This document shows, piece after piece, positions 1-6,075 of a DNA stretch of 14,769 nt. A program made the position numbers and the translations under genes. The DNA lies in contig CAZMVU010000119.1 of the NCBI GenBank assembly GCA_964569295.1, forward strand, positions 1 through 14,769, given 5' to 3'. Below the pieces are notes generated by a model. It did not search any database and was not told the origin of the DNA. It worked only from the letters and a program-made list of their open reading frames with translations. The first letter of the stretch is position 1. Each line of letters begins with the position of its first letter. This stretch comes from CAZMVU01 sp964569295 (GTDB lineage: Bacteria > Hydrogenedentota > Hydrogenedentia > Hydrogenedentales > JAGMZX01).

Positions 1-1
1 T

Positions 2-55
2 GAAGGTGAAGGTGAAGGTGAAGGTGAAGGTGAAGGTGAAGGTGAAGGTGAAGGC
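2..55 (+). repeat. GAAGGT hexanucleotide tandem repeat encoding (Glu-Gly)n
   Basis: Eight perfect GAAGGT units are followed by one GAAGGC variant, in frame with the surface-protein gene. The repeat starts at the window edge, so its full length is unknown. Every copy gained or lost would add or remove one Glu-Gly pair without a frameshift, so linker length could vary by replication slippage. Confidence 0.9.
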
Positions 56-382
56 TGTGTTTTTGGGCCGGTTCACACGGCGGATCAGGATGGGAATAAC
101 GCAATCAACCTGACCGAGCTACTGCGCATTATACAATTCTTCAACGCGGGTGGTTTTCAGTGTGCATCATCCGCGAACACCACGGAAGACGGCTATCTGC
201 CTACCCCGGGCGAAGCCCTGGACTGCTGCCCGCACGCCAGCGATTACAATCCAGACAGCACCCGGAGCTGGAGCATCGACCTTACCGAGTTGCTTCGTCT
301 CATCCAGTTTTTCAACGCCGGCGGATACACGCACTGTCCCGGCGAAAACACAGAAGACGGCTACTGTCCGGGGGGTGAATAG
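2..382 (+). CDS. C-terminal end of an exported/surface protein with an EG-repeat linker and two dockerin-like modules (5' partial)
   Basis: The gene enters from the left edge and stops with TAG at 380-382, so only the last 126 residues are visible. They begin with nine Glu-Gly pairs (2-55). Then come two copies of a module about 57 residues apart: NLTELLRIIQFFNAGG (107-154) and DLTELLRLIQFFNAGG (278-325). Each is followed by a cysteine and a TEDGY motif. The first module is preceded by DQDGNN, an Asp-rich calcium-loop pattern like that of EF-hand or dockerin domains. Six cysteines lie in the tail. The layout (unknown catalytic or adhesive part, acidic flexible linker, paired C-terminal modules) recurs in secreted proteins of Hydrogenedentota-type genomes and suggests a surface-attachment or sorting tail. 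That role is inference. The catalytic or binding part lies outside the window, so the protein's job is unknown. Confidence 0.75.
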   Translation, partial: EGEGEGEGEGEGEGEGEGCVFGPVHTADQDGNNAINLTELLRIIQFFNAGGFQCASSANTTEDGYLPTPGEALDCCPHASDYNPDSTRSWSIDLTELLRLIQFFNAGGYTHCPGENTEDGYCPGGE

Positions 383-471
383 GAAATGTTGACGGGGTCG
401 CTTGCTCACAGCGTCATGTTCACGACAGGACGCCGGAGAAGACAGCGGTAACGTGCGCTCGGATTCGGTAT

Positions 472-501
472 GCAAGGGATTGTGCGTTACGATCCCCTTG
501 C
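472..501. terminator. Imperfect hairpin between convergent genes (possible bidirectional transcript end)
   Basis: GCAAGGGAT (472-480) can pair with ATCCCCTTGC (492-501) with one bulged C and an 11-nt loop. It lies in the 168-nt gap between the convergent surface-protein gene and hemH, where a shared terminator would be expected. Neither side has a T-run, so it is not a classical rho-independent terminator. It may act as a 3'-end stabiliser or be chance. Nothing else is seen in this gap. Confidence 0.3.
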
Positions 502-550
502 GATCGGGAGCGCCGGTCATTCATAGGTTCATGGCGCGGCTTTCGTACGC

Positions 551-1603
551 TTATTCTACGCCGCAACGCGCACGCAGCAGCCCCGCAAAGGCACGCACCC
601 AGGCGGGGTCCGCGTTGAGGCAGGGCACCTGCACGTAGTCCGTGCCGCCGTTGTCGAGGAAGGCTTCCTTCCCCTGGATGCCGATTTCCTCGAGTGTCTC
701 GAGACAGTCGGCGACGAACGCCGGACACAGCACCGCCAGGCGTTTGACGCCGCTCTTGGCCAGCGCCTCGATGCGCTCATCCGTGGCCGGGGTGAGCCAG
801 GGCTCGCGGCCGAGACGCGACTGAAACGCCACCGAATACCGATCCGGCTCGAGGCCGAGCCGAGTCACGAGGCCCTTGGCTGTTTCGATGCAATGGTGCC
901 GGTAACAGTATTCGTTCGCCGGTACAGCCATCTCGCAGCAGTCCGGGCGGCACAGACAGTGTGCGCCCGTGGGATCGCTCTTGCGAATCTGCCGCTCCGG
1001 CAACCCATGAAAACTCAGGAGCACGTGGTCCGGCTCGAACTCAGCGAGATAGGGCCGTGCGAGCGCTTCCCACGCATTCAGAAAGCCGGGGTCATTGTAA
1101 AAGGGTGGCGCCGCGACCACGGATGGCACGTTGTTTTGCAGGGCGGCATAGGTATAGGCGGCTGTGAGAACCGACCCCGTTGTGGCCGAGGCATATTGCG
1201 GAAACATGGGCGCCAGGACCACCCGGTTCACGCCTTGGTCGAGCAGTTCGCGGAAGCCGTCGGTGATTGAGGGGGAACCATAGGCCATGCCCAACGCTAT
1301 CCTGGCCTCCGGCAGCTCCTTTCGCAATGCCGCTGCGAAGGCCTCGGAAATGGTAATCAGCGGCGACCCGCCCGTCTCCCAGATAGCGCGGTACGCCTCC
1401 GCTGATTTTTGGGGGCGAAACGGCAGGATGAACAGGTTGAGGATGAGCCACCGCTTCCAGGCCGGGATATCGATTACCCGCGGGTCACTGAGGAATTCAC
1501 GCAGGTAGCGCCGCACCGCTGGCGTTTCCGGCTTGTCCGGTGAACCCACGTTCAAGAGCAATACACCGTACTTGTCGGGCCGTGTCACGTTTGCTGTCGT
1601 CAT
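551..1603 (-). CDS. hemH: Ferrochelatase with internal cysteine-rich (probable [2Fe-2S]) insert
   Basis: Ferrochelatase inserts Fe2+ into a porphyrin at the end of heme synthesis. The protein has 350 residues, normal for the family. Visible family landmarks are VLLLNVGSPDKPE near the N-terminus, SFHGLP with the catalytic histidine (His199), and CPAFVADCLETLEEI (293-307) with the conserved glutamates. After SFHGLP the usual short segment is replaced by one containing Cys216, Cys218, Cys222, Cys223, Cys233 and Cys238. Some bacterial ferrochelatases carry a [2Fe-2S] cluster in an internal segment of this kind; cluster binding here is inference. The start at 1603 is preferred over an in-frame ATG 48 nt upstream, because GGGGAG lies 8 nt before it and the family homology begins just after it. 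The gene stands alone, convergent with the gene to its left. Whether the substrate is protoporphyrin or coproporphyrin cannot be read from the sequence. Confidence 0.95.
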   Translation of the reverse strand: MTTANVTRPDKYGVLLLNVGSPDKPETPAVRRYLREFLSDPRVIDIPAWKRWLILNLFILPFRPQKSAEAYRAIWETGGSPLITISEAFAAALRKELPEARIALGMAYGSPSITDGFRELLDQGVNRVVLAPMFPQYASATTGSVLTAAYTYAALQNNVPSVVAAPPFYNDPGFLNAWEALARPYLAEFEPDHVLLSFHGLPERQIRKSDPTGAHCLCRPDCCEMAVPANEYCYRHHCIETAKGLVTRLGLEPDRYSVAFQSRLGREPWLTPATDERIEALAKSGVKRLAVLCPAFVADCLETLEEIGIQGKEAFLDNGGTDYVQVPCLNADPAWVRAFAGLLRARCGVE

Positions 1604-1872
1604 CGCAGGTGCTCCCCCGCAGGTCATCGGCCGCCAGGGCCGTATTTGCATACAAGATAAAGGTACTCACGACCGCCCACCTCCAGAAGTCCGGCCAGAA
1701 ATGGCGGTCATATTTTGGGCGCGGCCAGAAAGGCGTTCTTTCTTGGGGGCGGCGTTGGATTTCATTGGGCGCGAAGAGTGAAACGGGCCTTTCCGGATTC
1801 GGTCGTAGCCAAACGCCACCGCCAAGGCCAACACCTCGTAGGGTATTCCATCGAACCGTGCCAGTGCCAGTC

Positions 1873-1882
1873 TAAGCGCTTA
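1873..1882. promoter_or_regulatory. TAAGCGCTTA palindrome, LacI-family-type operator candidate
   Basis: This is a perfect 10-bp palindrome with a central CG. The core AAGCGCTT resembles operators of LacI/GalR/CcpA-type repressors. It lies about midway between the divergent hemH and HzsA-like starts, roughly 200 bp upstream of the predicted rightward promoter. A single site of this size can arise by chance, and no LacI-family gene is in the window. Confidence 0.3.
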
Positions 1883-2073
1883 CGCACGTTTGCGATTAAC
1901 GGTGCGGACTTCGCCGTTTATGGCCTGCTATGCTGTGAAACCGGAAGTGGACTCTTTCGACCGAGCCTGAGGACGCGCCAACACGAAGTCGGGGAGCTTG
2001 AGAACAAACTCGGCAGGGGGTGAAAAGGCCGGCGGGCGGGGTGGCGGGGCTTGTTTCATTGTCGGTGGCTACC

Positions 2074-2102
2074 TTGAAGGGGGTATTTGCTGGGGCTATT
2101 AT
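2074..2102 (+). promoter_or_regulatory. Sigma-70-like promoter for the HzsA-like gene
   Basis: TTGAAG (2074-2079) and TATTAT (2097-2102) are separated by exactly 17 bp. They match the -35 and -10 consensus at 4/6 and 5/6 positions. Transcription would start near 2109, leaving a 5' leader of 35 nt to the ATG at 2144 or 59 nt to the ATG at 2168. Confidence 0.45.
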
Positions 2103-2133
2103 GACGCAGGATACAACAATCAGGGGCACGGGC

Positions 2134-2157
2134 ATGGCGCATTATGAGGAATTGTGA
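2134..2157 (+). other. Possible upstream mini-ORF (MAHYEEL) overlapping the start of the HzsA-like gene
   Basis: The best Shine-Dalgarno match in this leader, AGGGG at 2122-2126, sits 7 nt before an ATG at 2134. That ATG opens a seven-codon frame ending with TGA at 2155-2157, out of frame with the large gene. It overlaps the ATG at 2144 and ends 10 nt before the in-frame ATG at 2168. It could couple translation to the 2168 start, or be chance. Confidence 0.2.
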
Positions 2158-5100
2158 TCTAGAGCCGATGTGGAATGTCACGCGTTGTGCGCTGGTTAGT
2201 GCCATCTTGGTGCTCGCAATGCTGGGTGGTGCAGGTTCCGGCGCCCAGCCGCCACAACGCGCGGTTGTCTTCGATTTCGAGACGGGAGACTTGCAGGGGT
2301 GGCAGGTTTCGGAAGGGCGTTTCGGGCAGGTTGTCGCCGATCGTGCGCGTTTCCACAATGCGCCTGAAACGCCATACAACAAGCAAGGCCGTTACTTCCT
2401 CTCGACCTTGGACACGAAGGCGGGGGACCCGAACGATGCCTTTACCGGTGTTATCGAGTCGCCGGTCTTCGAACTCGATGCGCCCGCAATGTCTTTTCTG
2501 GTGGGCGGCGGCCGGCACGACACCACCTGCGTTGCGCTGTATACGCTTGACGGGCGCGAGATAAAGCGTGCCAGCGGCAATGACAGCGAGCAAATGCGGC
2601 GTGTTGAATGGCGTGTGCCGAGCCTCGTGGGTACACGCGTGGTGCTGCGTATCGTGGACGACCAGACCGGCGGCTGGGGGCATGTGACCTTCGACGATTT
2701 CCGCGCTTCGGGACATATTGACAATGCGGCCACGCAGGCGCGCGCGGCGGCCCGCGTTGACCAGCGGCTGCAAGCGCGTATCTCAACGGGAATCGCGGAA
2801 GCGAATTTATCGGCACTTTCCGCCGCCGTCAATGACCTGACCCAGGAATTCGGCGCACGGTATCAGCATGGCCAGACCTTTCTACGGCGCATTGCCGCGC
2901 TCGAAGCGGAACAGGCACAAATCGAAACGGCCCTGCACGAAGGCGGCCCCGGCGTGCTGCTGCGGTTGACACGTTTCGCGCGGGAAGTCCGGCAACTGAG
3001 ACAGGAGGCGCTGGTGGCGAATCCGCTGGTTTCCGGCCAGCCTCTTCTCTACGTGCTCCGCGATCAGTACCTGCCCGATCACCATAACACGGCAACCCTG
3101 TTTCAGGTGGGCGAGATCAACGAGACGAGTTTCCAGGGGGGTGGGGCGTTGAAGTCCCTCGACTTCGGGGAGGGCGGCAACGTGACCACGCTTGTCGATG
3201 CGCCGGCGGGAATTGTGCGCGATCCGGAAGTCTCTTTCGATGGTACGCGGATTGTCTTCTCGATGCGCCGAAACGCGCAAGATTGCTACCACATTTACGA
3301 GGTGAACGCTGACGGCACGGGCCTGCGGCAGTTGACCCGGGCCAATGGCGTTTCCGACATCGATCCGCTTTATCTGCCGGGCGGCGGCATCGTGTTTTCC
3401 TCGACCCGGGAGCCCAAGTACTGTATGTGCAACCGGCACATTATGGCCAACCTGTTTCGTATGGAGGCGGACGGCGCCAACATCCACCAGATCGGTAAGA
3501 GCACCCTTTTCGAGGGACACAGCGCATTGCTGCCTGACGGCCGCATCGTGTACGACCGCTGGGAGTATGTGGACCGCAATTTCGGCGATGCACAAGCGCT
3601 TTGGACTGTCAACCCGGACGGCACGAACCACGCACTGTACTGGGGCAACAACACGAACTCGCCGGGCGGCGTGCTCGATCCGCGGCCCATACCCGGCTCG
3701 CCGCACATGCTGTGCGTTTTCGGTTCCTGCCATGACCGGCCGTGGGGCGCGCTGGCGATTATTGACCGGCGGCGTGGCATGGATGGACGAGAGCCGGTGA
3801 TCCGCACCTGGCCGGCGGCTGCGATCGACTTGGTGGGCGTTGGCAACTACGACACATTCGCACAGGTGAAGCCCAAGTACGAAGACCCCTACGCGCTCAG
3901 TGACAAGTATTTCCTGTGTGCGCGTATGACGGGGGATGACGAGGTCATGGGCATCTATCTGCTTGATATCTTCGGCAACGAGATCCTGCTGCACACCGAA
4001 GCGCCCGGTTGTTTCGACCCCATGCCGTTGGGGCCGCGGCCGCTTCCGCCGGAAATCCCTCGCCGTCGTGACTTCCAGGCGGAGGCGGGCATATTCTACG
4101 TGGCGGATGTCTACCGCGGCACGCACATGGCCGGCGTGGAGCCGGGCACGGTAAAGTTTTTGCGTGTCGTCGAGTCGCCGGAGAAGCGCTCTTTTGCTCC
4201 GGAACAGCGTTGGGGCGGGCAGGGGCAGCAGAATCCGGGCATGAGCTGGCACGATTTCAACAACAAGCGGATTCTGGGCACAGTGCCTGTCGCGGCAGAC
4301 GGATCGGCCCAGGCCGCCGTGCCCGCGGATACCTTCGTGTACTTCCAGTTGCTCGACGAGCACGGCATGATGGTGCAGTCCATGCGCAGTGGTACCATGA
4401 TCCACTCGGGTGAGCGGCAGGGGTGTATCGGCTGTCATGAACCGCGCCGTAGTGCGCCGCCGCCGTTAAACAGTATGCCCCAGGCTTTGGAGAAACCGGC
4501 GGACCGGCTTGAAGGCTGGCACGGGGCGCCGCGATTCTTTGACTACCGCGCCGAAGTACAGCCGGTATTCGATACGCATTGTGTGTCCTGTCACGACTAT
4601 GGAAAGGAAGCGGGGGATACCTTACTGCTTTCCGGGGACACCACGATGACGTTCAACACGTCGTTCAACGAGTTGTGGCGGAAAAATTACATTGCCGCGG
4701 TGGGGGCGGGTCCCGCGGAAGTGCAGCCGGCGTATTCGTGGGGGGCACACGCGAGCCGGCTTGTCGAGGTGATTCGCGGGGGACATCAGGATGTTGCGTT
4801 GGATGGGGAGGAGTTTGACCGCATCGTCACCTGGATCGATATCAACGCGCCCTACTATCCGCATTACGAAACCGCCTATCCGCACAACCTCGCCGGGCGT
4901 TCGCCGCTCACACCAGCGCAGGTCGCCCGGCTGACGGAACTGATTGGCGTGCCCTTCAACGACCTGGCGCACCACGCCAAGAACCGTGGTCCCCAGGTGA
5001 GTTTCGAGCGGCCGGAGTTGAGTCCATGCCTGGCGAATGTCGACGACAAGGATTCTGCGGCCTATCGCGAGGCGGTGGCGATCATCGAGGCCGGCAAGGA

Positions 5101-5251
5101 ACAACTGGCGAAGCGTCCCCGTGCGGACATGCCCGGCTTCACCCTCGCCGGTGACGACGCCCGCCGCCAGGAGAAGTACGCGCACCGGGAAGCGATAGAG
5201 CTGCGTAACCGGGAGGCGGTGTGCGAAGGCGGGAAGGTCTACGACAATTGA
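2144..5251 (+). CDS. HzsA-related exported protein: jellyroll + beta-propeller + C-terminal diheme cytochrome c region (1035 aa)
   Basis: Residues 10-34 form a signal peptide ending near GSGA/QPP. A beta-rich domain follows (about 40-190, opening FDFETGDLQGW), then a helical stretch with heptad-like leucines (about 215-290). The core (about 300-620) is a PD40/TolB-like propeller with repeated blade motifs such as VNADGTGLRQLT, MEADGANIHQI and VNPDGTNH. The C-terminal part has two heme c motifs, CIGCH (761-765) and CVSCH (813-817); a later conserved GHQ histidine (881) could be a heme ligand. This order matches the alpha subunit of hydrazine synthase and its many uncharacterised relatives. The position four residues after the first CxxCH is Arg769, where hydrazine synthase is reported to have a heme-binding tyrosine. 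The protein should work outside the cytoplasmic membrane; its reaction is unknown. Neither start has a good ribosome binding site. ATG 2168 gives a more typical signal peptide (1027 aa) and may be the real one. Confidence 0.85.
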   Translation: MRNCDLEPMWNVTRCALVSAILVLAMLGGAGSGAQPPQRAVVFDFETGDLQGWQVSEGRFGQVVADRARFHNAPETPYNKQGRYFLSTLDTKAGDPNDAFTGVIESPVFELDAPAMSFLVGGGRHDTTCVALYTLDGREIKRASGNDSEQMRRVEWRVPSLVGTRVVLRIVDDQTGGWGHVTFDDFRASGHIDNAATQARAAARVDQRLQARISTGIAEANLSALSAAVNDLTQEFGARYQHGQTFLRRIAALEAEQAQIETALHEGGPGVLLRLTRFAREVRQLRQEALVANPLVSGQPLLYVLRDQYLPDHHNTATLFQVGEINETSFQGGGALKSLDFGEGGNVTTLVDAPAGIVRDPEVSFDGTRIVFSMRRNAQDCYHIYEVNADGTGLRQLTRANGVSDIDPLYLPGGGIVFSSTREPKYCMCNRHIMANLFRMEADGANIHQIGKSTLFEGHSALLPDGRIVYDRWEYVDRNFGDAQALWTVNPDGTNHALYWGNNTNSPGGVLDPRPIPGSPHMLCVFGSCHDRPWGALAIIDRRRGMDGREPVIRTWPAAAIDLVGVGNYDTFAQVKPKYEDPYALSDKYFLCARMTGDDEVMGIYLLDIFGNEILLHTEAPGCFDPMPLGPRPLPPEIPRRRDFQAEAGIFYVADVYRGTHMAGVEPGTVKFLRVVESPEKRSFAPEQRWGGQGQQNPGMSWHDFNNKRILGTVPVAADGSAQAAVPADTFVYFQLLDEHGMMVQSMRSGTMIHSGERQGCIGCHEPRRSAPPPLNSMPQALEKPADRLEGWHGAPRFFDYRAEVQPVFDTHCVSCHDYGKEAGDTLLLSGDTTMTFNTSFNELWRKNYIAAVGAGPAEVQPAYSWGAHASRLVEVIRGGHQDVALDGEEFDRIVTWIDINAPYYPHYETAYPHNLAGRSPLTPAQVARLTELIGVPFNDLAHHAKNRGPQVSFERPELSPCLANVDDKDSAAYREAVAIIEAGKEQLAKRPRADMPGFTLAGDDARRQEKYAHREAIELRNREAVCEGGKVYDN

Positions 5252-5318
5252 GCTGTTGTGGCCGGTTACTGGACCGCTCCACTCCGGTTGTAAAGAGATG
5301 GTTATTGTTGTTGATTTC

Positions 5319-5338
5319 TGTTCGCATTTATGCGAACA
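5319..5338. promoter_or_regulatory. Inverted-repeat operator of the toxin-antitoxin operon
   Basis: TGTTCGCAT (5319-5327) and ATGCGAACA (5330-5338) form a perfect 9-bp inverted repeat with a 2-bp spacer. A weak -35-like TTGTTG lies at 5305-5310, so the repeat covers the expected -10 region. It ends 21 nt before the toxin start. Type II antitoxins with a helix-turn-helix normally bind such a site to repress their own operon; that role here is inferred from position and symmetry. Confidence 0.6.
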
Positions 5339-5348
5339 TGGATTGGCC

Positions 5349-5353
5349 GGAGA
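5349..5353 (+). promoter_or_regulatory. Ribosome binding site that sets the toxin start at GTG 5360
   Basis: GGAGA lies 6 nt before an in-frame GTG at 5360. The longer reading from ATG 5330 would begin inside the operator palindrome, lacks a ribosome binding site and adds ten residues not expected for the family. Confidence 0.65.
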
Positions 5354-5359
5354 ATCGTC

Positions 5360-5725
5360 GTGCCCGAAACACAGGTTATCATCTACAAGGAGGAAAATGG
5401 GGCGGTGCCATTGATTGACTGGCTCGACAAGCTCGATAAGAAATCACGAGTTAAATGCATCGTTGCCATAGAGCAACTTGAATTGCAAGGCCGTGATCTG
5501 AGGCGCCCGCAGGCGGACTATCTGCGAAATGGCATTTATGAGCTTCGAGTACAGCGTCAAGGAATGCAGTACCGTGTGCTTTACGGCTTCGTTGGAAAGG
5601 ATGTAATCCTGTTAACCCATGGCCTGACAAAAGAACGTGCCGTGCCCGCAAGGGAAATCGGTCTCGCAAGGGTGCGTCTCGACAAAGCGCGAAGAAATCC
5701 GGAAACACATACTGTCTCAGCATGA
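5360..5725 (+). CDS. Type II toxin, RelE/ParE superfamily, Gp49/HigB-like
   Basis: The protein has 121 residues, typical of phage-derived Gp49-like (HigB-type) toxins. It opens with a short strand and the motif VIIYKEENGAVPLIDWLD, which is standard for this group. Next come a helical stretch rich in Lys and Arg, LRNGIYELR (55-63), YRVLYGF (71-77) and LLTHGLTKERAVPAREI (84-100). Family members are mostly ribosome-dependent mRNA endonucleases that slow growth when the antitoxin is lost. Activity here is inferred. The toxin gene comes first and its antitoxin follows after 19 nt, the HigBA order. Base composition is visibly less GC-rich than the large genes on both sides, which fits acquisition as a small cassette. 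Expression is probably controlled by the palindrome at 5319-5338. Confidence 0.88.
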   Translation: MPETQVIIYKEENGAVPLIDWLDKLDKKSRVKCIVAIEQLELQGRDLRRPQADYLRNGIYELRVQRQGMQYRVLYGFVGKDVILLTHGLTKERAVPAREIGLARVRLDKARRNPETHTVSA

Positions 5726-5744
5726 ACAAGTAAGGTGCGGTGAC

Positions 5745-6053
5745 ATGAAACGAAAGAAAACGGCATCCGCGCTTCTGCGCGATCGTTACATTGCAGATGA
5801 TCCGGAAAGCCAGGCGCTCCTGGAAGAGGAGCGGGCCAACCTGAAGGTTGCATCGAAGATCAGGGCACTGCGTGAGGCGCATGGGTTGTCGCAACGGCAG
5901 CTCGCCAAGCGTGTTGGAACGACGGCCTCGGCTATTTGCAGGCTCGAGAGTGCAGATTACGAGGGACATTCCCTCGCAATGCTACAGCGCATAGCCGCCG
6001 CAGTCGGCAAGCGTATTGAGATTCGCTTTGTGAAACCTCGCGCGTCAGCGTAA
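5745..6053 (+). CDS. XRE-family (HTH) antitoxin partner
   Basis: The protein has 102 residues. A charged N-terminal arm (1-35) is followed by a Cro/C1-type helix-turn-helix (about 36-92), in which LSQRQLAKRVGTTASAICRLE (48-68) contains the two DNA-binding helices. It should bind and neutralise the upstream toxin and repress the operon through the inverted repeat at 5319-5338. The start at ATG 5745 follows an AAGGTG-type binding site. An in-frame ATG at 5637 would overlap the toxin gene and add an arm without family features, so it is rejected. The gene ends 22 nt before the convergent HzsA-like gene, with no clear terminator between them. Confidence 0.88.
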   Translation: MKRKKTASALLRDRYIADDPESQALLEEERANLKVASKIRALREAHGLSQRQLAKRVGTTASAICRLESADYEGHSLAMLQRIAAAVGKRIEIRFVKPRASA

Positions 6054-6075
6054 TGGTTTGGCTGTGGCCCACCGT

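Larger units (their letters stand above)
1604..2143. other. 540-bp divergent intergenic region with regulatory candidates
   Basis: This gap separates hemH (leftward) from the HzsA-like gene (rightward). I see no convincing gene in it: open frames of up to about 100 codons have no ribosome binding site and no recognisable protein. It holds a 10-bp direct repeat 30 bp apart near hemH (1692-1731), a perfect TAAGCGCTTA palindrome (1873-1882) and a sigma-70-like promoter facing right (2074-2102). Confidence 0.6.

Noticed and set aside
2..55. CRISPR or regulatory direct repeats
   Set aside because: Units are 6 bp, contiguous, without spacers, and translate in frame to Glu-Gly; this is a coding microsatellite.
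1715..2023. 102-codon plus-strand frame in the hemH/HzsA-like gap
   Set aside because: No ribosome binding site, no recognisable protein, composition like non-coding DNA; it also spans the palindrome.
3713..3733. CX4CH (Cys524...Cys529-His530) as a third heme c site
   Set aside because: It lies inside a propeller blade, is absent from the paralogue, and CX4CH heme attachment is rare; kept only as a possible metal or disulfide site.
2882..4438. 518-codon open frame on the minus strand inside the larger HzsA-like gene
   Set aside because: It is an antisense shadow of a GC-rich coding region: no recognisable domain, biased His/Arg/Val composition, and the plus-strand gene has clear motifs throughout.
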